From assembly GCA_003150235.1 (NCBI GenBank), contig QAMW01000019.1, forward strand, positions 1-64,000: a stretch of DNA of 64,000 nt, read 5' to 3'. Source of the stretch: Bacteroidales bacterium. GTDB lineage: Bacteria > Bacteroidota > Bacteroidia > Bacteroidales > Muribaculaceae. The position numbers were made by a program, and so were the translations under genes. The stretch's first letter is position 1. The number at the start of each line of letters is the position of its first letter. Shown piece by piece: positions 27,517 to 36,700 of the stretch. The notes beneath the pieces were generated by a model. That model was given only the letters and a program-made list of their open reading frames with translations, did no database searches and was not told where the DNA came from.

Positions 27517-27638
27517 ACACCACCCCTTCGCAGCGCGGGCAACACCACCTCCTTCGCAGCGCGGACAACACCACCTCCTTCTCCGCGCGGACAACACCAC
27601 TCCTTCTCCGCGCGGGCAACTCTACCTCCTTCTCCGCG
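27511..27638 (+). repeat. Five 25-26-bp GC-rich tandem units
   Basis: Units start at 27511, 27536, 27562, 27588 and 27613 and share CGGGCAACACCACCTCCTTC followed by GCAGCG or TCCGCG. A sixth partial unit turns into a short hairpin (GGGCTGCCTTCCGGCAGCCC, 27640-27659). The tract grows out of the right end of the second MITE-like copy. It could be read through in one frame but shows no coding character. Confidence 0.75.
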
Positions 27639-27705
27639 CGGGCTGCCTTCCGGCAGCCCCTACAGCTACGCGACGCATTTTCAGGCGAGTACGATGAGTC
27701 CTTAA

Positions 27706-27783
27706 GGTCGTTAGCGTCATTAAAGACCTTAACGACCCTCTGAAAACTGAAAACTGAAATCTGACAACTTTTCCCTATCTTTG
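27706..27783 (+). promoter_or_regulatory. Inverted repeat and -7 box before the TPR/HTH regulator
   Basis: GGTCGTTA (27706-27713) and TAACGACC (27730-27737) form an 8-bp inverted repeat. TATCTTTG at 27776-27783 is a consensus -7 box whose start point would be near 27788, about 13 bases before the ATG at 27801. A CTGAAAACTGA tract lies between them, and no -33 TTG is seen at the right distance. Confidence 0.5.
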
Positions 27784-27800
27784 CAGAATAATTTCAATCT

Positions 27801-29534
27801 ATGAGACATCTTATACTATATATAGTCACATTTATCATTGCCGGCTGTGTCGCCTGCTCACGCGACAAGGCGGCGGTAGCACGTCTTGACAGCGCCGACT
27901 CTCTGATGGAAAGCCGCCCCGACTCGGCACTCCGCATCCTGGAATCAATTAACCGCGACAGCATTACCGTCGACGCGACAAAGGCGCGCTACGCCCTATT
28001 GATGTCGCAGGCTCTCGACAAAAACTATATCGATGTCACCTCCGACTCCCTTATCGCAACGGCTACCCGCTATTATGCCGACCGCCCCGACTCTCCGGAA
28101 TTCATGAAATCGCTCTTCTACCAGGCGCGAACATATTATAATGACCGCCGATTTGACCGAGCGGCTGCCGACGGTACCCACGCCTACGAGATTGCCGTTA
28201 AGCTCGACGACCCGTTCTGGACCGGCAAAACAGCTGAACTCATCGCCGACATATTTAACTCCACTTACAATTACGATGAATGTATTAATTACCGTAATAT
28301 AGCAGTCGCTTCTTATGCCAAAACGGGAAAACAAAATTTTCATCAATGGGGATTGCTTGATCTCGCCACCGATTATTCCAATATTGAACAATACGATAGT
28401 TCATATATTATAATAAAAAAACTCCTATCTCGGCCAGATTTTTCGCATGAAGATTCAGCATTAATTCGACATTGCCTTTACATGGTTTTTAATTACTTTT
28501 TTGAAAAAGAAAAATTTGATAGTGCCAAAATACATTTCAATAAATTCAAAAAATATAATTATCGACCTCTTACAGCTGCAAACTACGGGGAAATAGGAAT
28601 AACCGAAGCTTTTTTAGGCAATCTTGACCAAGCCAAAATATATATTGATTCAGCTCATTCGTTGTGTTCTGATGATATACAAGACATCCTATCTGTAGAT
28701 ATGGCTTCTTTAGAATATGCACGTATCACTAAAAATCACGTAAAAGATGCAGAATTAACAAGAAAGATTTTAAATCTACAAAACGATATTGTCAAAAACA
28801 CTATCAAACAATCAGCATTAGGCGCGCAACGCGATTTCTATAACCAACAAGTTGAAGTTGCCGTCGTGAAAGAGAGTAAGATGCGGGAATATGTCATCGT
28901 AGGTATAATTATCGCTGTGGCTATCATAGCAGCCATTATAGCCTTCTTCAAAACAAGAATGACGCTGAAAAACAATGCCATCGAACTAAAAATAAACGAA
29001 GTTGCTCTTCTATCTGCTGAAATAGATAAACGGGAAAACGAATGCCACCTTTTGAAATCACAGCTTATTGATATCACAGAAAAAGTGGATGCACAACCGA
29101 AAGTCTCACAGCAAGAAGCAAAACTACGGCAACTTGTCAACCGGTTGCTTGGAGGGCACTTCAACTCCATTAATAAAATTCTTGATGAATATTACGAAAA
29201 CACCGACACTCCAACCGCTAAAACAGCCATATATAACCGGGTTGAAAAAGAGCTGGAAAATCTCGCCTCTTCAAAAAGCATGGGCGAGATAGAGGAAATG
29301 GTAAATGATGCTCTTGACGGTATCATGACGCGTTTCCGCAATGAATTTCCCGACGCAACCAAAGAAGACGCAACCATTTTTATGCTTAATGCCGCCGGGT
29401 TGTCACAAAAAGCCATCAGCCTCCTGACAGGCATAAAGCTAAAATCACTATATACCAAAAGAGCGCGTCTAAAAGAGCGAATTATGAAATCTGACACGGC
29501 TTACAAGCAGGATTTTATCGATTATCTATCATAA
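27801..29534 (+). CDS. Membrane-anchored TPR protein with C-terminal HTH
   Basis: A 577-residue one-component sensor type. It has a lipoprotein-like signal peptide (VACS, Cys about 19), a helical TPR-like region (about 25-345), one transmembrane helix (about 364-386), a coiled coil (about 390-440) and a C-terminal helix-turn-helix (about 533-560, LSQKAISLLTGIKLKSLYTK) of LuxR-like form. Bacteroidetes have many such regulators, often next to the surface genes they control. The first ~150 codons are GC-rich like the neighbours, while roughly 28250-29250 is strongly AT-rich, so the gene looks mosaic. Likely target: the DUF3244-serpin-S41 genes that follow (inference). Confidence 0.75.
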   Translation: MRHLILYIVTFIIAGCVACSRDKAAVARLDSADSLMESRPDSALRILESINRDSITVDATKARYALLMSQALDKNYIDVTSDSLIATATRYYADRPDSPEFMKSLFYQARTYYNDRRFDRAAADGTHAYEIAVKLDDPFWTGKTAELIADIFNSTYNYDECINYRNIAVASYAKTGKQNFHQWGLLDLATDYSNIEQYDSSYIIIKKLLSRPDFSHEDSALIRHCLYMVFNYFFEKEKFDSAKIHFNKFKKYNYRPLTAANYGEIGITEAFLGNLDQAKIYIDSAHSLCSDDIQDILSVDMASLEYARITKNHVKDAELTRKILNLQNDIVKNTIKQSALGAQRDFYNQQVEVAVVKESKMREYVIVGIIIAVAIIAAIIAFFKTRMTLKNNAIELKINEVALLSAEIDKRENECHLLKSQLIDITEKVDAQPKVSQQEAKLRQLVNRLLGGHFNSINKILDEYYENTDTPTAKTAIYNRVEKELENLASSKSMGEIEEMVNDALDGIMTRFRNEFPDATKEDATIFMLNAAGLSQKAISLLTGIKLKSLYTKRARLKERIMKSDTAYKQDFIDYLS

Positions 29535-29698
29535 CGCACTAAATACCAAAGCATTATCCCGCTTTTCGTCAATCGTTTTATAATCATTTGATAGTCAACT
29601 CATTATACCTTGAAGAAAATTTAGTTTTTCTTCAAGGTATATCTGTCTAATATTCAGTACATTATAACTGACATTGAAGAAAATTTTGATTATGGAAA

Positions 29699-29732
29699 TT
29701 TTGTTAAACCCACAATTATTACGCTAAATTTG
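29699..29732 (+). promoter_or_regulatory. Promoter of the DUF3244 gene
   Basis: TTTTG (29699-29703) and TAAATTTG (29725-29732) are 21 bp apart. Start point near 29737, about 20 bases before the ATG at 29757. The gap from 29535 also holds TTCTTCAAGGTAT-type AT-rich sequence with an inverted ACCTTGAAGAAA/TTTCTTCAAGGT pair around 29609-29640 that may end the upstream transcript. Confidence 0.7.
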
Positions 29733-29756
29733 CAACAAATCCAATCTAACTAAATT

Positions 29757-30131
29757 ATGAAATATCAATCAACAGTGTTATCACTAATATTATTATGTGC
29801 TCAACCTATACCTCTCATTGCACAACATCATTCCGATAATCAAAAAGGACAAATCCCGATTAAAAAACGTCCGTCAAAAACATCGGAAAGACCTCGTATG
29901 CCCGCTATGGTAACAGTTGACTGCTGGTATGGAAACGGAGAACTAAGCATCGAGTTCCGCAACCCGGAAGGCGAATGTGATGTCACTGTAACTGATACTG
30001 CGACCGGCTTTACTCTGACCGATACTTTTGACTCGGCAATCCCCTATACTATATATATAGGTACACCACAGTCAGCCGTCATCACCCTCACCACCGAAGA
30101 AGGCAATACCTACTATGGTGAAATAAATTAG
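29757..30131 (+). CDS. Small secreted DUF3244-type protein
   Basis: A 124-residue protein with a signal peptide (about 1-22, cleavage after IAQ) and a basic Pro/Lys linker. A single beta-sandwich-like domain follows (about 50-124: MVTVDCWYGNGELSIEF, VTVTDTATGFTL). It resembles the small DUF3244 proteins of Bacteroides, which are exported and of unknown function; related small beta proteins can act as protease inhibitors, but no such activity can be read here. It has its own promoter and is followed by a serpin. Confidence 0.6.
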   Translation: MKYQSTVLSLILLCAQPIPLIAQHHSDNQKGQIPIKKRPSKTSERPRMPAMVTVDCWYGNGELSIEFRNPEGECDVTVTDTATGFTLTDTFDSAIPYTIYIGTPQSAVITLTTEEGNTYYGEIN

Positions 30132-30251
30132 CCACATAATGAATCACGATTATCAAATATGGCATCAAATTGTGAGAAAATGTGCATTATGTTTGTATTT
30201 ATTAATTTAAATTGGTTATTTTGTTTTTAATTCAAATTTAAATATTTCATT

Positions 30252-31475
30252 ATGCTAAAAATTCACAGCCGATATCTTTCTATCGGATTAGGGGGTGTCA
30301 TGATGGTGCTGGGTGCATGTAGCAGTGACAGTCCCGAACCGGAAAATATACGCGGGGAAATCACGCTATCGCCCAACCAACAGCAGTTAACAACCTGCCA
30401 AAACACATTTGCTTTTGACCTGCTCAAGGAGCTAAAGGGTCTTACTCCCGATGGCAGCAAGGAAAATGTAATCATTTCACCGCTGAGCGCATCGTACTGC
30501 CTTGGAATGCTTGCAACAGGCGCCGAGGGCGTGACCTTGACTCAAATCACCGACAGGCTCGGAGGCATCGATGCCACGGACATCAATGGCTTTCACCGTA
30601 CGATTCTCGAATCATTGCCCGGACTTGACCGTACGACAACCGCCACGCTTGCCAACTCCATGTGGATTGACAACAGCGTCACGGTCAAGGAATCATATCG
30701 CGATCGGTTCAGCTACTGCTACGGCAACAATCTATTTACCCTCCACATGCACGAGGCATCAACGGCTGAAAAAATCAACCGTTGGTGTGCCGACCGGACT
30801 GACAATCTTATCACCGACCTGTTAAGCGAGGCACCGAAAGGTGACATTCTGCTTGTCAACACCTTGCATTTTGAGGGTAAATGGAGTCATAAATTTAACG
30901 AAAATGCGACAAGGGCACATACCTTTCACAACGCCGACAATTCAAAGTCGACAGTGCAGATGATGAGGGAGGACCTCACTATTGAATATGGCGAGCATGA
31001 GGGAGCTAAATTAATCCGTCTCCCTTATGGCAATGGCGCATACTCAATGGTAATGATACTTCCGGCGGAAGGAACTGATGTGACCGGACTGCTGACTGAA
31101 AGTCAATATCGCTCAATCACCTCAAATGGAGCAATGAAGACAGAAAGGGTGAAAGTTGAAATACCGAAATTTGACATCACTGACGAAAACATACTTAACT
31201 CACCGCTCGCCTCACTTGGCATAAGCAGTATATTTGGTGCGGACGCTGACCTTTCGGGCATAATGGAAAATAATTGCCCGGTTGATGGCATCATGCAAAA
31301 ATGTCGCATAATTGTCGACGAGGGAGGTACAAAAGCCGCAGCCGGCACAGTTACGGAAGTGGATACATACTTGCCGCCGGAATACAATATCAAGATTGAC
31401 CGCCCGTTTGCCTTCGTAATCGAAGAGCAGTCCACAGGTCTTATCCTGTTCATCGGACTTATATACGGATTCTGA
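30252..31475 (+). CDS. Serpin (serine protease inhibitor) lipoprotein
   Basis: A 407-residue serpin with a lipoprotein signal peptide (LGACSS, Cys about 19), so it is probably anchored on the envelope. Serpin signatures are NVIISPLSASYCLGMLATGA (about 75-94), LVNTLHFEGKWSHKF (about 199-213) and the C-terminal DRPFAFVIEEQSTGLILFIG. The hinge of the reactive-centre loop, DEGGTKAAAGT (about 356-366), keeps the small residues needed for loop insertion, so it should be inhibitory. Counting from the hinge puts P1-P1' near Tyr373-Leu374, suggesting chymotrypsin-like targets (inference). TATGTTTG at 30188-30195 may be the -7 box. Bacterial serpins are sporadic, suggesting transfer. Confidence 0.9.
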   Translation: MLKIHSRYLSIGLGGVMMVLGACSSDSPEPENIRGEITLSPNQQQLTTCQNTFAFDLLKELKGLTPDGSKENVIISPLSASYCLGMLATGAEGVTLTQITDRLGGIDATDINGFHRTILESLPGLDRTTTATLANSMWIDNSVTVKESYRDRFSYCYGNNLFTLHMHEASTAEKINRWCADRTDNLITDLLSEAPKGDILLVNTLHFEGKWSHKFNENATRAHTFHNADNSKSTVQMMREDLTIEYGEHEGAKLIRLPYGNGAYSMVMILPAEGTDVTGLLTESQYRSITSNGAMKTERVKVEIPKFDITDENILNSPLASLGISSIFGADADLSGIMENNCPVDGIMQKCRIIVDEGGTKAAAGTVTEVDTYLPPEYNIKIDRPFAFVIEEQSTGLILFIGLIYGF

Positions 31476-31562
31476 CCTGCAGCAAAATAACTACGACACC
31501 CCATACTTATAATCAATCACTTAATAATGAGAATTACAATCTGCTTGTCTGCTTGACCCAAC

Positions 31563-31607
31563 ACAACAGCCACTGAGTGTCACCACTCAACACTCAGTGG
31601 CTGTTGT
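31563..31607 (+). terminator. 18-bp perfect hairpin after the serpin gene
   Basis: Positions 31563-31580 pair perfectly with 31590-31607, with a 9-nt loop. It is 88 bases after the serpin stop and 57 before the S41 start. There is no T-run on either side, so it may act as an RNA 3' stabiliser or processing site rather than a classic terminator. Confidence 0.6.
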
Positions 31608-31663
31608 TCGGTTACATATCTACCCCATCTAATCTATTTTAATCTCATAAAACCATATACTAT

Positions 31664-33295
31664 ATGTCATTCATAAAGATTTTTACATTCGGTCTGGCAA
31701 CAATAGCTGCCATTTATGCTTATCCATCAATACCTGTACTTAAATCATCATCAGTCGACATTGAATATTGCGAAGACGGGAATGCTCCGGAAAATCTATC
31801 TATCATTAACGAACCACGCTATCAGCTGTATAACACCCATGCTCACAACATCAAATTAATGTCGGATTGCGACACCTTAAATTTGACATTAAAAGAGCTT
31901 GAAAGTCAAAAATTTAATTTTATCACTGCACAAGGCGACACAACACTTGTGGAAATTTTCCGTGACGATGCAAATTCTTATGAATATCCATCACAGGAAA
32001 TGCGGAAGAAAAATCCTAATGGCAAATTTGGAAAAGACCAGGCAATATTCGACATATCGGCGTTAATGCATGCAATATCACAGATACATCCCGACATTTA
32101 CTATGCATGCCCCCAAATAAAGCTTGTCACCGCCACCAAGGCTGTCCTCGACAATCTCCCGGATTCGGTATCAAGAATTGATATCTATAACGCCGCCGCT
32201 CCGCTTGTGGCAATGATCGGTGACGGTCACACCCATCTCTCGTTCCCATTTAACGATTTATTCACAGAAGAATTATACCGGATGCCGGTGTTATTCTATG
32301 TGCAACAAGATGGCACATTACAATGCAGGATGTCACCTGACGACATAATTCCTTATAAAGCAAAAATTTTAAGTATCAACGGTCACAAGCCGGAAGATAT
32401 GATTAATTCCATGCTCCCTTATGAAAGCGGCGAACGAAAGCATTTCCGCATGATGAGAATCCGGCATGACTTTCCCGCCTTATTCCAAATTCTTTATGGT
32501 GCCGACAGTTATGATATCGAATACATAGACCCTGCCACTAACCGTGTGACTACCACGACGATAAAAGCTATGCAATGGGGTGACCTGTGTAAAAGGTGGA
32601 TATCTCATGAGCCTAAAAATCAAGTTGTTTCAGATGACTATTCCTATACAGTTGACAGCATCAACAATGTCGCGATAATGGACTTCCGCTCATTCACCGA
32701 CACAGAAAAGATGTCGGCATTTGCCGATTCCATGTTCACTGAACTGAGAGAGAAAAATATCGGCAATCTCATAATCGACATCCGCAATAACGGAGGAGGC
32801 AACTCAGCCGTAGGGGATACGCTTTTACGCTATATCGCCCCGGTTCCCTTCAGGCAATTTGACAGGGTCATAATAAAGACATCCAATCTGCTCAACAAAA
32901 TAGAAGATGCCGACGACCTGCCGGGAGTCTATCTTTTCGAGAATACGGATGACGTTATTGCGCCCCGTACGGAAGAAGAAAAACATTACAATGGAAAGAT
33001 ATACCTGTTAACATCAAATTTTACATTTTCTTCCGCCGCCGATTTTTCCTGGGTATTTAAAGAAATTGGAACAGGTACAGTCATTGGTGAAGAGACAGGC
33101 GGAATGAACGTGTGTTTCGGTGATATCACCATGTATGAAATGCCCCTTTCCGGATTGAGATGCAGCATATCGTACAAGAGGTTCTGGCAGTTTAACGCCG
33201 ACGAAAATGATATCCACGGTACTCTGCCCGACATAGAGGTTCCGGCTCAGGATGCTCTGGAAAAGACTCTCCAACTGATTAAAACAGGGAAATAG
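31664..33295 (+). CDS. Secreted S41-family peptidase
   Basis: A 543-residue protein with an N-terminal signal/anchor helix (about 3-22). The N-terminal half is mainly unique but contains the MIGDGHTHLSFP segment common in S41 peptidases of the C-terminal-processing type. The catalytic half has FRSFTDTEKMSAFADSMF, IIDIRNNGGGNSAVGD (about 366-381) and the probable nucleophile in TSNFTFSSAADF (about 447-458), then IGEETGGMNVCFGD. The FGKG lysine of CtpA enzymes is replaced by TGG, as in the IRBP-like S41 subgroup. It is quite different from the CtpA-type gene at 10.5 kb. Substrate unknown. Confidence 0.82.
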   Translation: MSFIKIFTFGLATIAAIYAYPSIPVLKSSSVDIEYCEDGNAPENLSIINEPRYQLYNTHAHNIKLMSDCDTLNLTLKELESQKFNFITAQGDTTLVEIFRDDANSYEYPSQEMRKKNPNGKFGKDQAIFDISALMHAISQIHPDIYYACPQIKLVTATKAVLDNLPDSVSRIDIYNAAAPLVAMIGDGHTHLSFPFNDLFTEELYRMPVLFYVQQDGTLQCRMSPDDIIPYKAKILSINGHKPEDMINSMLPYESGERKHFRMMRIRHDFPALFQILYGADSYDIEYIDPATNRVTTTTIKAMQWGDLCKRWISHEPKNQVVSDDYSYTVDSINNVAIMDFRSFTDTEKMSAFADSMFTELREKNIGNLIIDIRNNGGGNSAVGDTLLRYIAPVPFRQFDRVIIKTSNLLNKIEDADDLPGVYLFENTDDVIAPRTEEEKHYNGKIYLLTSNFTFSSAADFSWVFKEIGTGTVIGEETGGMNVCFGDITMYEMPLSGLRCSISYKRFWQFNADENDIHGTLPDIEVPAQDALEKTLQLIKTGK

Positions 33296-33379
33296 GTCGA
33301 CTTCACAATGCATTTACATATAAAATCCCAGGCATACCATATTTAGTCGATTCCGGTCGTTCAGTAATGCACAAATAAA

Positions 33380-33412
33380 TTTGGCATTAGTCGTGATTTA
33401 TGCGTAAATTTG
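33380..33412 (+). promoter_or_regulatory. Promoter of ligA
   Basis: TTTG (33380-33383) and TAAATTTG (33405-33412) are 21 bp apart. Start point near 33417, 17 bases before the ATG. Confidence 0.7.
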
Positions 33413-33433
33413 TAGGAAATAGATTTCACGACA

Positions 33434-35455
33434 ATGAGCGAACAGATTAAACAGCATATCGAGCGGCTCCGCGATGAGCTTAACCGTCATAACTACAATT
33501 ATTATGTGCTTAACGCGCCGGAAATATCCGACCGCGATTTCGACATGATGATGAAGGAGCTTGAAAAGCTCGAACAGGAGCATCCGGAGTATGCCGACCC
33601 GCTGTCGCCCACGCAGCGTGTGGGAAGCGACATCAACAAGGCTTTTACCCAGCATGTACACCAACGCCCCATGCTGTCGCTCGGCAACACATATTCCATC
33701 GAGGAGGTCGACGACTTTGTCAACCGCACCCGCGACGCACTCATGGGCGAGAATTTCACCATTGTCGGCGAAATGAAATATGACGGCACGTCCATATCGC
33801 TCACCTACGAGCATGGCAATCTTGTAAGAGCCGTGACACGCGGCGACGGAGAGCGCGGCGACGTGGTGACCGACAATGTGAAGACCATCAAGAGTGTGCC
33901 CCTGAAACTTCAAGGCACAGGCTGGCCCGATGAGTTTGAGATACGCGGCGAGATAGTGCTTCCGTGGAAAGAGTTTGACCGCCTCAACGCCGAGCGTGAG
34001 TTTAACGAGGAGCCGCTCTTTGCCAATCCGCGCAACGCAGCCTCCGGCACTCTGAAGATGCAGAACTCCGCCGAAGTTGCACGCCGAGGGCTCGACGCTG
34101 TGTTTTATTACCTTCTCGGCGACAATCTCCCCGCCGACAACCATTACGACAACATGATGGCGGCTAAACAGTGGGGATTCAAGGTAGCGCCGGTGATGCA
34201 GCTGCTCAACGGCATCGACGAGGTGGACAAGTTTATCGACCACTGGGACACGGCGCGCAAGGAACTGCCGATGGCTACCGACGGTCTCGTGTTCAAGGTC
34301 AATGACCTGCGGCAGCAGCTCAATCTCGGCTACACGGCAAAGTCGCCCCGTTGGGCGATAGCCTACAAATTTCAGGCTGAACGCGCGCTGACACAACTGC
34401 AGTCGGTATCGTTTGAAGTAGGCAGGATGGGTATCGTCACCCCTGTAGCCAATCTTGACCCTGTGTTGCTGTCAGGCACAATCGTGAAGCGCGCATCGCT
34501 TCACAACGAAGGCATAATCAAGTCGCTCGACATTCATGACCATGACATGCTCTATGTGGAGAAAGGAGGCGAAATCATACCGAAGGTCACCGGAGTCGAT
34601 GTCGACGCCCGGCAGCCCGAAGCCAAGCCGATAGAATTTGTGACCGATTGCCCGATATGCGGCACTCCGCTCGTAAAGATAGAGGGCGAGGCTGCATGGA
34701 TGTGCCCTAACAAAGAGGGCTGCGCACCGCAGATATGCGGAAGACTTGAGCATTTCGTGGGACGCCGCATGATGAATATCGAAGGTATCGGTGAAGAGAT
34801 AGTCGTGATACTCTACCGCAACGGATGGGTCATCTCCCCCGCCGACCTTTACTCGCTCGGAAAATACTCGCAGGAGATGCTGCGTCTACCCGGAATGGGT
34901 CCCCGCACTGTCGAGCGGATACTCGACGGCATCGAGGCATCGAAGGCGGTACCGTTTGAACGCGTCGTCTATGCGCTCTCCATCCCCTACGTGGGAGAGA
35001 CGGTTGCAAAGAAACTCGCCCGCGCCGTACGCGACATCGACACCCTCATGAATGCCGACATCGAATTTCTTACCGCCATCGACGATATAGGCCCGCGCAT
35101 CGCCGAAAGCGTGAAACAATATTTCAACAATCCTGTCAACCGCGAGATGGTCGAGCGTCTGCGCGCCGCCGGACTGCAGATGTCGCTTCCCGCAGAAGAT
35201 GAATCGTCGCGGACCGATATCCTGAAAGGGAAATCAATCGTGATAAGCGGCACCTTCTCCCACCACTCGCGCGACGAATACAAGGAAATGATCGAGCGTA
35301 ACGGCGGCAAAAATGTAAGCGGAATATCAAAAAAGACCGACTTCGTTTTCGCCGGGGAAAACATGGGCCCGGCAAAACTTGAAAAAGCACGGACTCTCGG
35401 CATACCCATCATAAGCGAGGACGAGTTTCTTGCCATGATTAATCCGCAAGAATAA
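33434..35455 (+). CDS. ligA: NAD-dependent DNA ligase
   Basis: A 673-residue ligase that seals nicks using NAD. The adenylation domain contains the lysine nucleophile in EMKYDGTS (about Lys115). The OB domain is followed by a four-cysteine zinc finger ([16 protein letters not shown], about 400-435) and a helix-hairpin-helix region ([16 protein letters not shown]). A C-terminal BRCT domain (about 595-665, [20 protein letters not shown]) ends the protein. Domain order and length are canonical. Two downstream genes follow closely in the same direction. Confidence 0.96.
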   Translation: MSEQIKQHIERLRDELNRHNYNYYVLNAPEISDRDFDMMMKELEKLEQEHPEYADPLSPTQRVGSDINKAFTQHVHQRPMLSLGNTYSIEEVDDFVNRTRDALMGENFTIVGEMKYDGTSISLTYEHGNLVRAVTRGDGERGDVVTDNVKTIKSVPLKLQGTGWPDEFEIRGEIVLPWKEFDRLNAEREFNEEPLFANPRNAASGTLKMQNSAEVARRGLDAVFYYLLGDNLPADNHYDNMMAAKQWGFKVAPVMQLLNGIDEVDKFIDHWDTARKELPMATDGLVFKVNDLRQQLNLGYTAKSPRWAIAYKFQAERALTQLQSVSFEVGRMGIVTPVANLDPVLLSGTIVKRASLHNEGIIKSLDIHDHDMLYVEKGGEIIPKVTGVDVDARQPEAKPIEFVTDCPICGTPLVKIEGEAAWMCPNKEGCAPQICGRLEHFVGRRMMNIEGIGEEIVVILYRNGWVISPADLYSLGKYSQEMLRLPGMGPRTVERILDGIEASKAVPFERVVYALSIPYVGETVAKKLARAVRDIDTLMNADIEFLTAIDDIGPRIAESVKQYFNNPVNREMVERLRAAGLQMSLPAEDESSRTDILKGKSIVISGTFSHHSRDEYKEMIERNGGKNVSGISKKTDFVFAGENMGPAKLEKARTLGIPIISEDEFLAMINPQE

Positions 35456-35491
35456 ATCACACATTATATATTAATATAATATACATAGATA

Positions 35492-35812
35492 ATGACTCCC
35501 GAAGAACGACTTAAGATAGAAGAGCGCGCGGTGACGCTGCTCAAGACAGTATATGACCCGGAAATCCCGGTCGATATATATAATCTCGGTCTTATATACA
35601 AGATTGACCTTGACGACGACGGCAATCTCACTGTCGACATGACACTGACAGCACCCAACTGTCCCGCCGCCGACTTTCTCGTGGAAGATTCGCGCATAAA
35701 GCTCGAAAGCATAGAGGGCGTGAAGAGCGTCAACATCAACATCGTGTTTGAGCCGGAATGGAACAAGGACATGATGAGTGAAGAAGCGAAACTCGACCTT
35801 GGATTCCTTTAA
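35492..35812 (+). CDS. DUF59/MIP18-family Fe-S assembly protein (SufT/PaaD-like)
   Basis: A 106-residue single-domain protein. It shows VYDPEIPVDIYNLGLIYKI and TLTAPNCPAADFL, with the one conserved cysteine of the MIP18/DUF59 family (about Cys57). Members act in late iron-sulfur cluster assembly or transfer. No other suf genes are nearby, so its exact partner is not clear. It lies 9 bases before the LpxH-type gene and probably shares its mRNA. Confidence 0.86.
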   Translation: MTPEERLKIEERAVTLLKTVYDPEIPVDIYNLGLIYKIDLDDDGNLTVDMTLTAPNCPAADFLVEDSRIKLESIEGVKSVNINIVFEPEWNKDMMSEEAKLDLGFL

Positions 35813-35821
35813 ACACGACCA

Positions 35822-36598
35822 ATGAGCCAACGACGCTACACCTATTTCATCTCCGACCTTCATCTTGGAGCCAAGTACCTGAAAAATCCACGCGACTATG
35901 AACAGCGCGTGGTCGACTGGCTCGGCATGATTAAGGATGACGCGAAAGAGCTGTACATGCTCGGCGATGTGCTCGACTACTGGTATGAATACAAGACGGT
36001 GGTCCCGCGAGGCTACATCCGCTTCTTCGGGGCGCTTGCGTCGCTTGCCGATGCCGGAGTAAAAATCTACTGGTTTATCGGGAATCATGACATTTGGCTA
36101 TTTGACTACCTGCGCGACGAGATAGGCGTGATCGTAATCGACGGGTATCTTGTCAAGGATATCGAGGGTAAAAGGTTTTTCCTCTCCCACGGTGACGGCG
36201 TGGGGCGGTTGAAACCGTCGTTCAGGATGATGCGCGCGATATTCCGCAACAAGATATGCCAGAAACTTTACAGCGGCATACATCCGCGCTGGACCATCCC
36301 CTTCGCCCTGAGCTGGTCATGCTCAAGCCGTAATTTTTCCGAAGAGATTCCGGTGGTGGATAATCCCGATGACGAACCGCTCGTGCAATTTGCCCGCGAA
36401 TACAGCGCGACTCACCCTGACATTGATTATTTTGTATTTGGTCACCGTCATGTGATACTCGACCACAATATTTCCAATCATTGTCACGTTATCATATTAG
36501 GCGATTGGATTCACCATTTTTCGTTTGCGAGATTTGACGGTGAATCGATGGAAATGTACAAATATGTACAAGAATTTAATAAAATAGTGTCTATTTAG
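35822..36598 (+). CDS. UDP-2,3-diacylglucosamine hydrolase-type metallophosphoesterase
   Basis: A 258-residue calcineurin-like phosphoesterase with ordered metal motifs: SDLHLGA (about 11-17), GDVLDYW (about 44-50), GNHDIW (about 86-91), SHGDG (about 122-126) and GHRHV (about 207-211). The spacing and the extra C-terminal helices match the LpxH/LpxH2-like group that makes lipid X in lipid A synthesis. A general membrane-associated phosphoesterase role is the alternative. Followed by a terminator hairpin. Confidence 0.82.
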   Translation: MSQRRYTYFISDLHLGAKYLKNPRDYEQRVVDWLGMIKDDAKELYMLGDVLDYWYEYKTVVPRGYIRFFGALASLADAGVKIYWFIGNHDIWLFDYLRDEIGVIVIDGYLVKDIEGKRFFLSHGDGVGRLKPSFRMMRAIFRNKICQKLYSGIHPRWTIPFALSWSCSSRNFSEEIPVVDNPDDEPLVQFAREYSATHPDIDYFVFGHRHVILDHNISNHCHVIILGDWIHHFSFARFDGESMEMYKYVQEFNKIVSI

Positions 36599-36700
36599 GA
36601 AAATTTCAAAGAAATACATATTTGTTAACAATAACAACATAAGCCTGTATATCAACGGTTTGCAACCATAAAAAGCTATATATCACGATAAAGTCACACA

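Larger units (their letters stand above)
26792..27530. repeat. Tandem duplication of a ~375-bp composite repeat
   Basis: Copy 1 runs about 26792-27166 and copy 2 about 27170-27530, offset by 378 bp at the left end and 366 bp inside. They are near identical over most of their length; copy 2 has small deletions. Each copy has a ~105-bp left part bounded by an inverted repeat (GATACAGATGGACAGAAA against CTTTGTCTATCTGTAT), a CTGAAAACTGA spacer, and a palindromic MITE-like right part. No transposase is present. Nothing in this stretch looks coding. Confidence 0.8.

Noticed and set aside
27511..27638. Possible CRISPR array
   Set aside because: The 25-26-bp units are contiguous without unique spacers, and no cas genes are present in the window.
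27346..27705. 119-codon frame across the repeats
   Set aside because: It is composed of the second MITE-like copy and the 25-26-bp tandem units; the translation is a Pro/Ser-rich artefact of repeat sequence.
33398..34396. 332-codon minus-strand frame opposite ligA
   Set aside because: It lies wholly antisense to a canonical NAD-dependent ligase gene, and its translation has no recognisable domain; it is a shadow frame of GC-biased codons.
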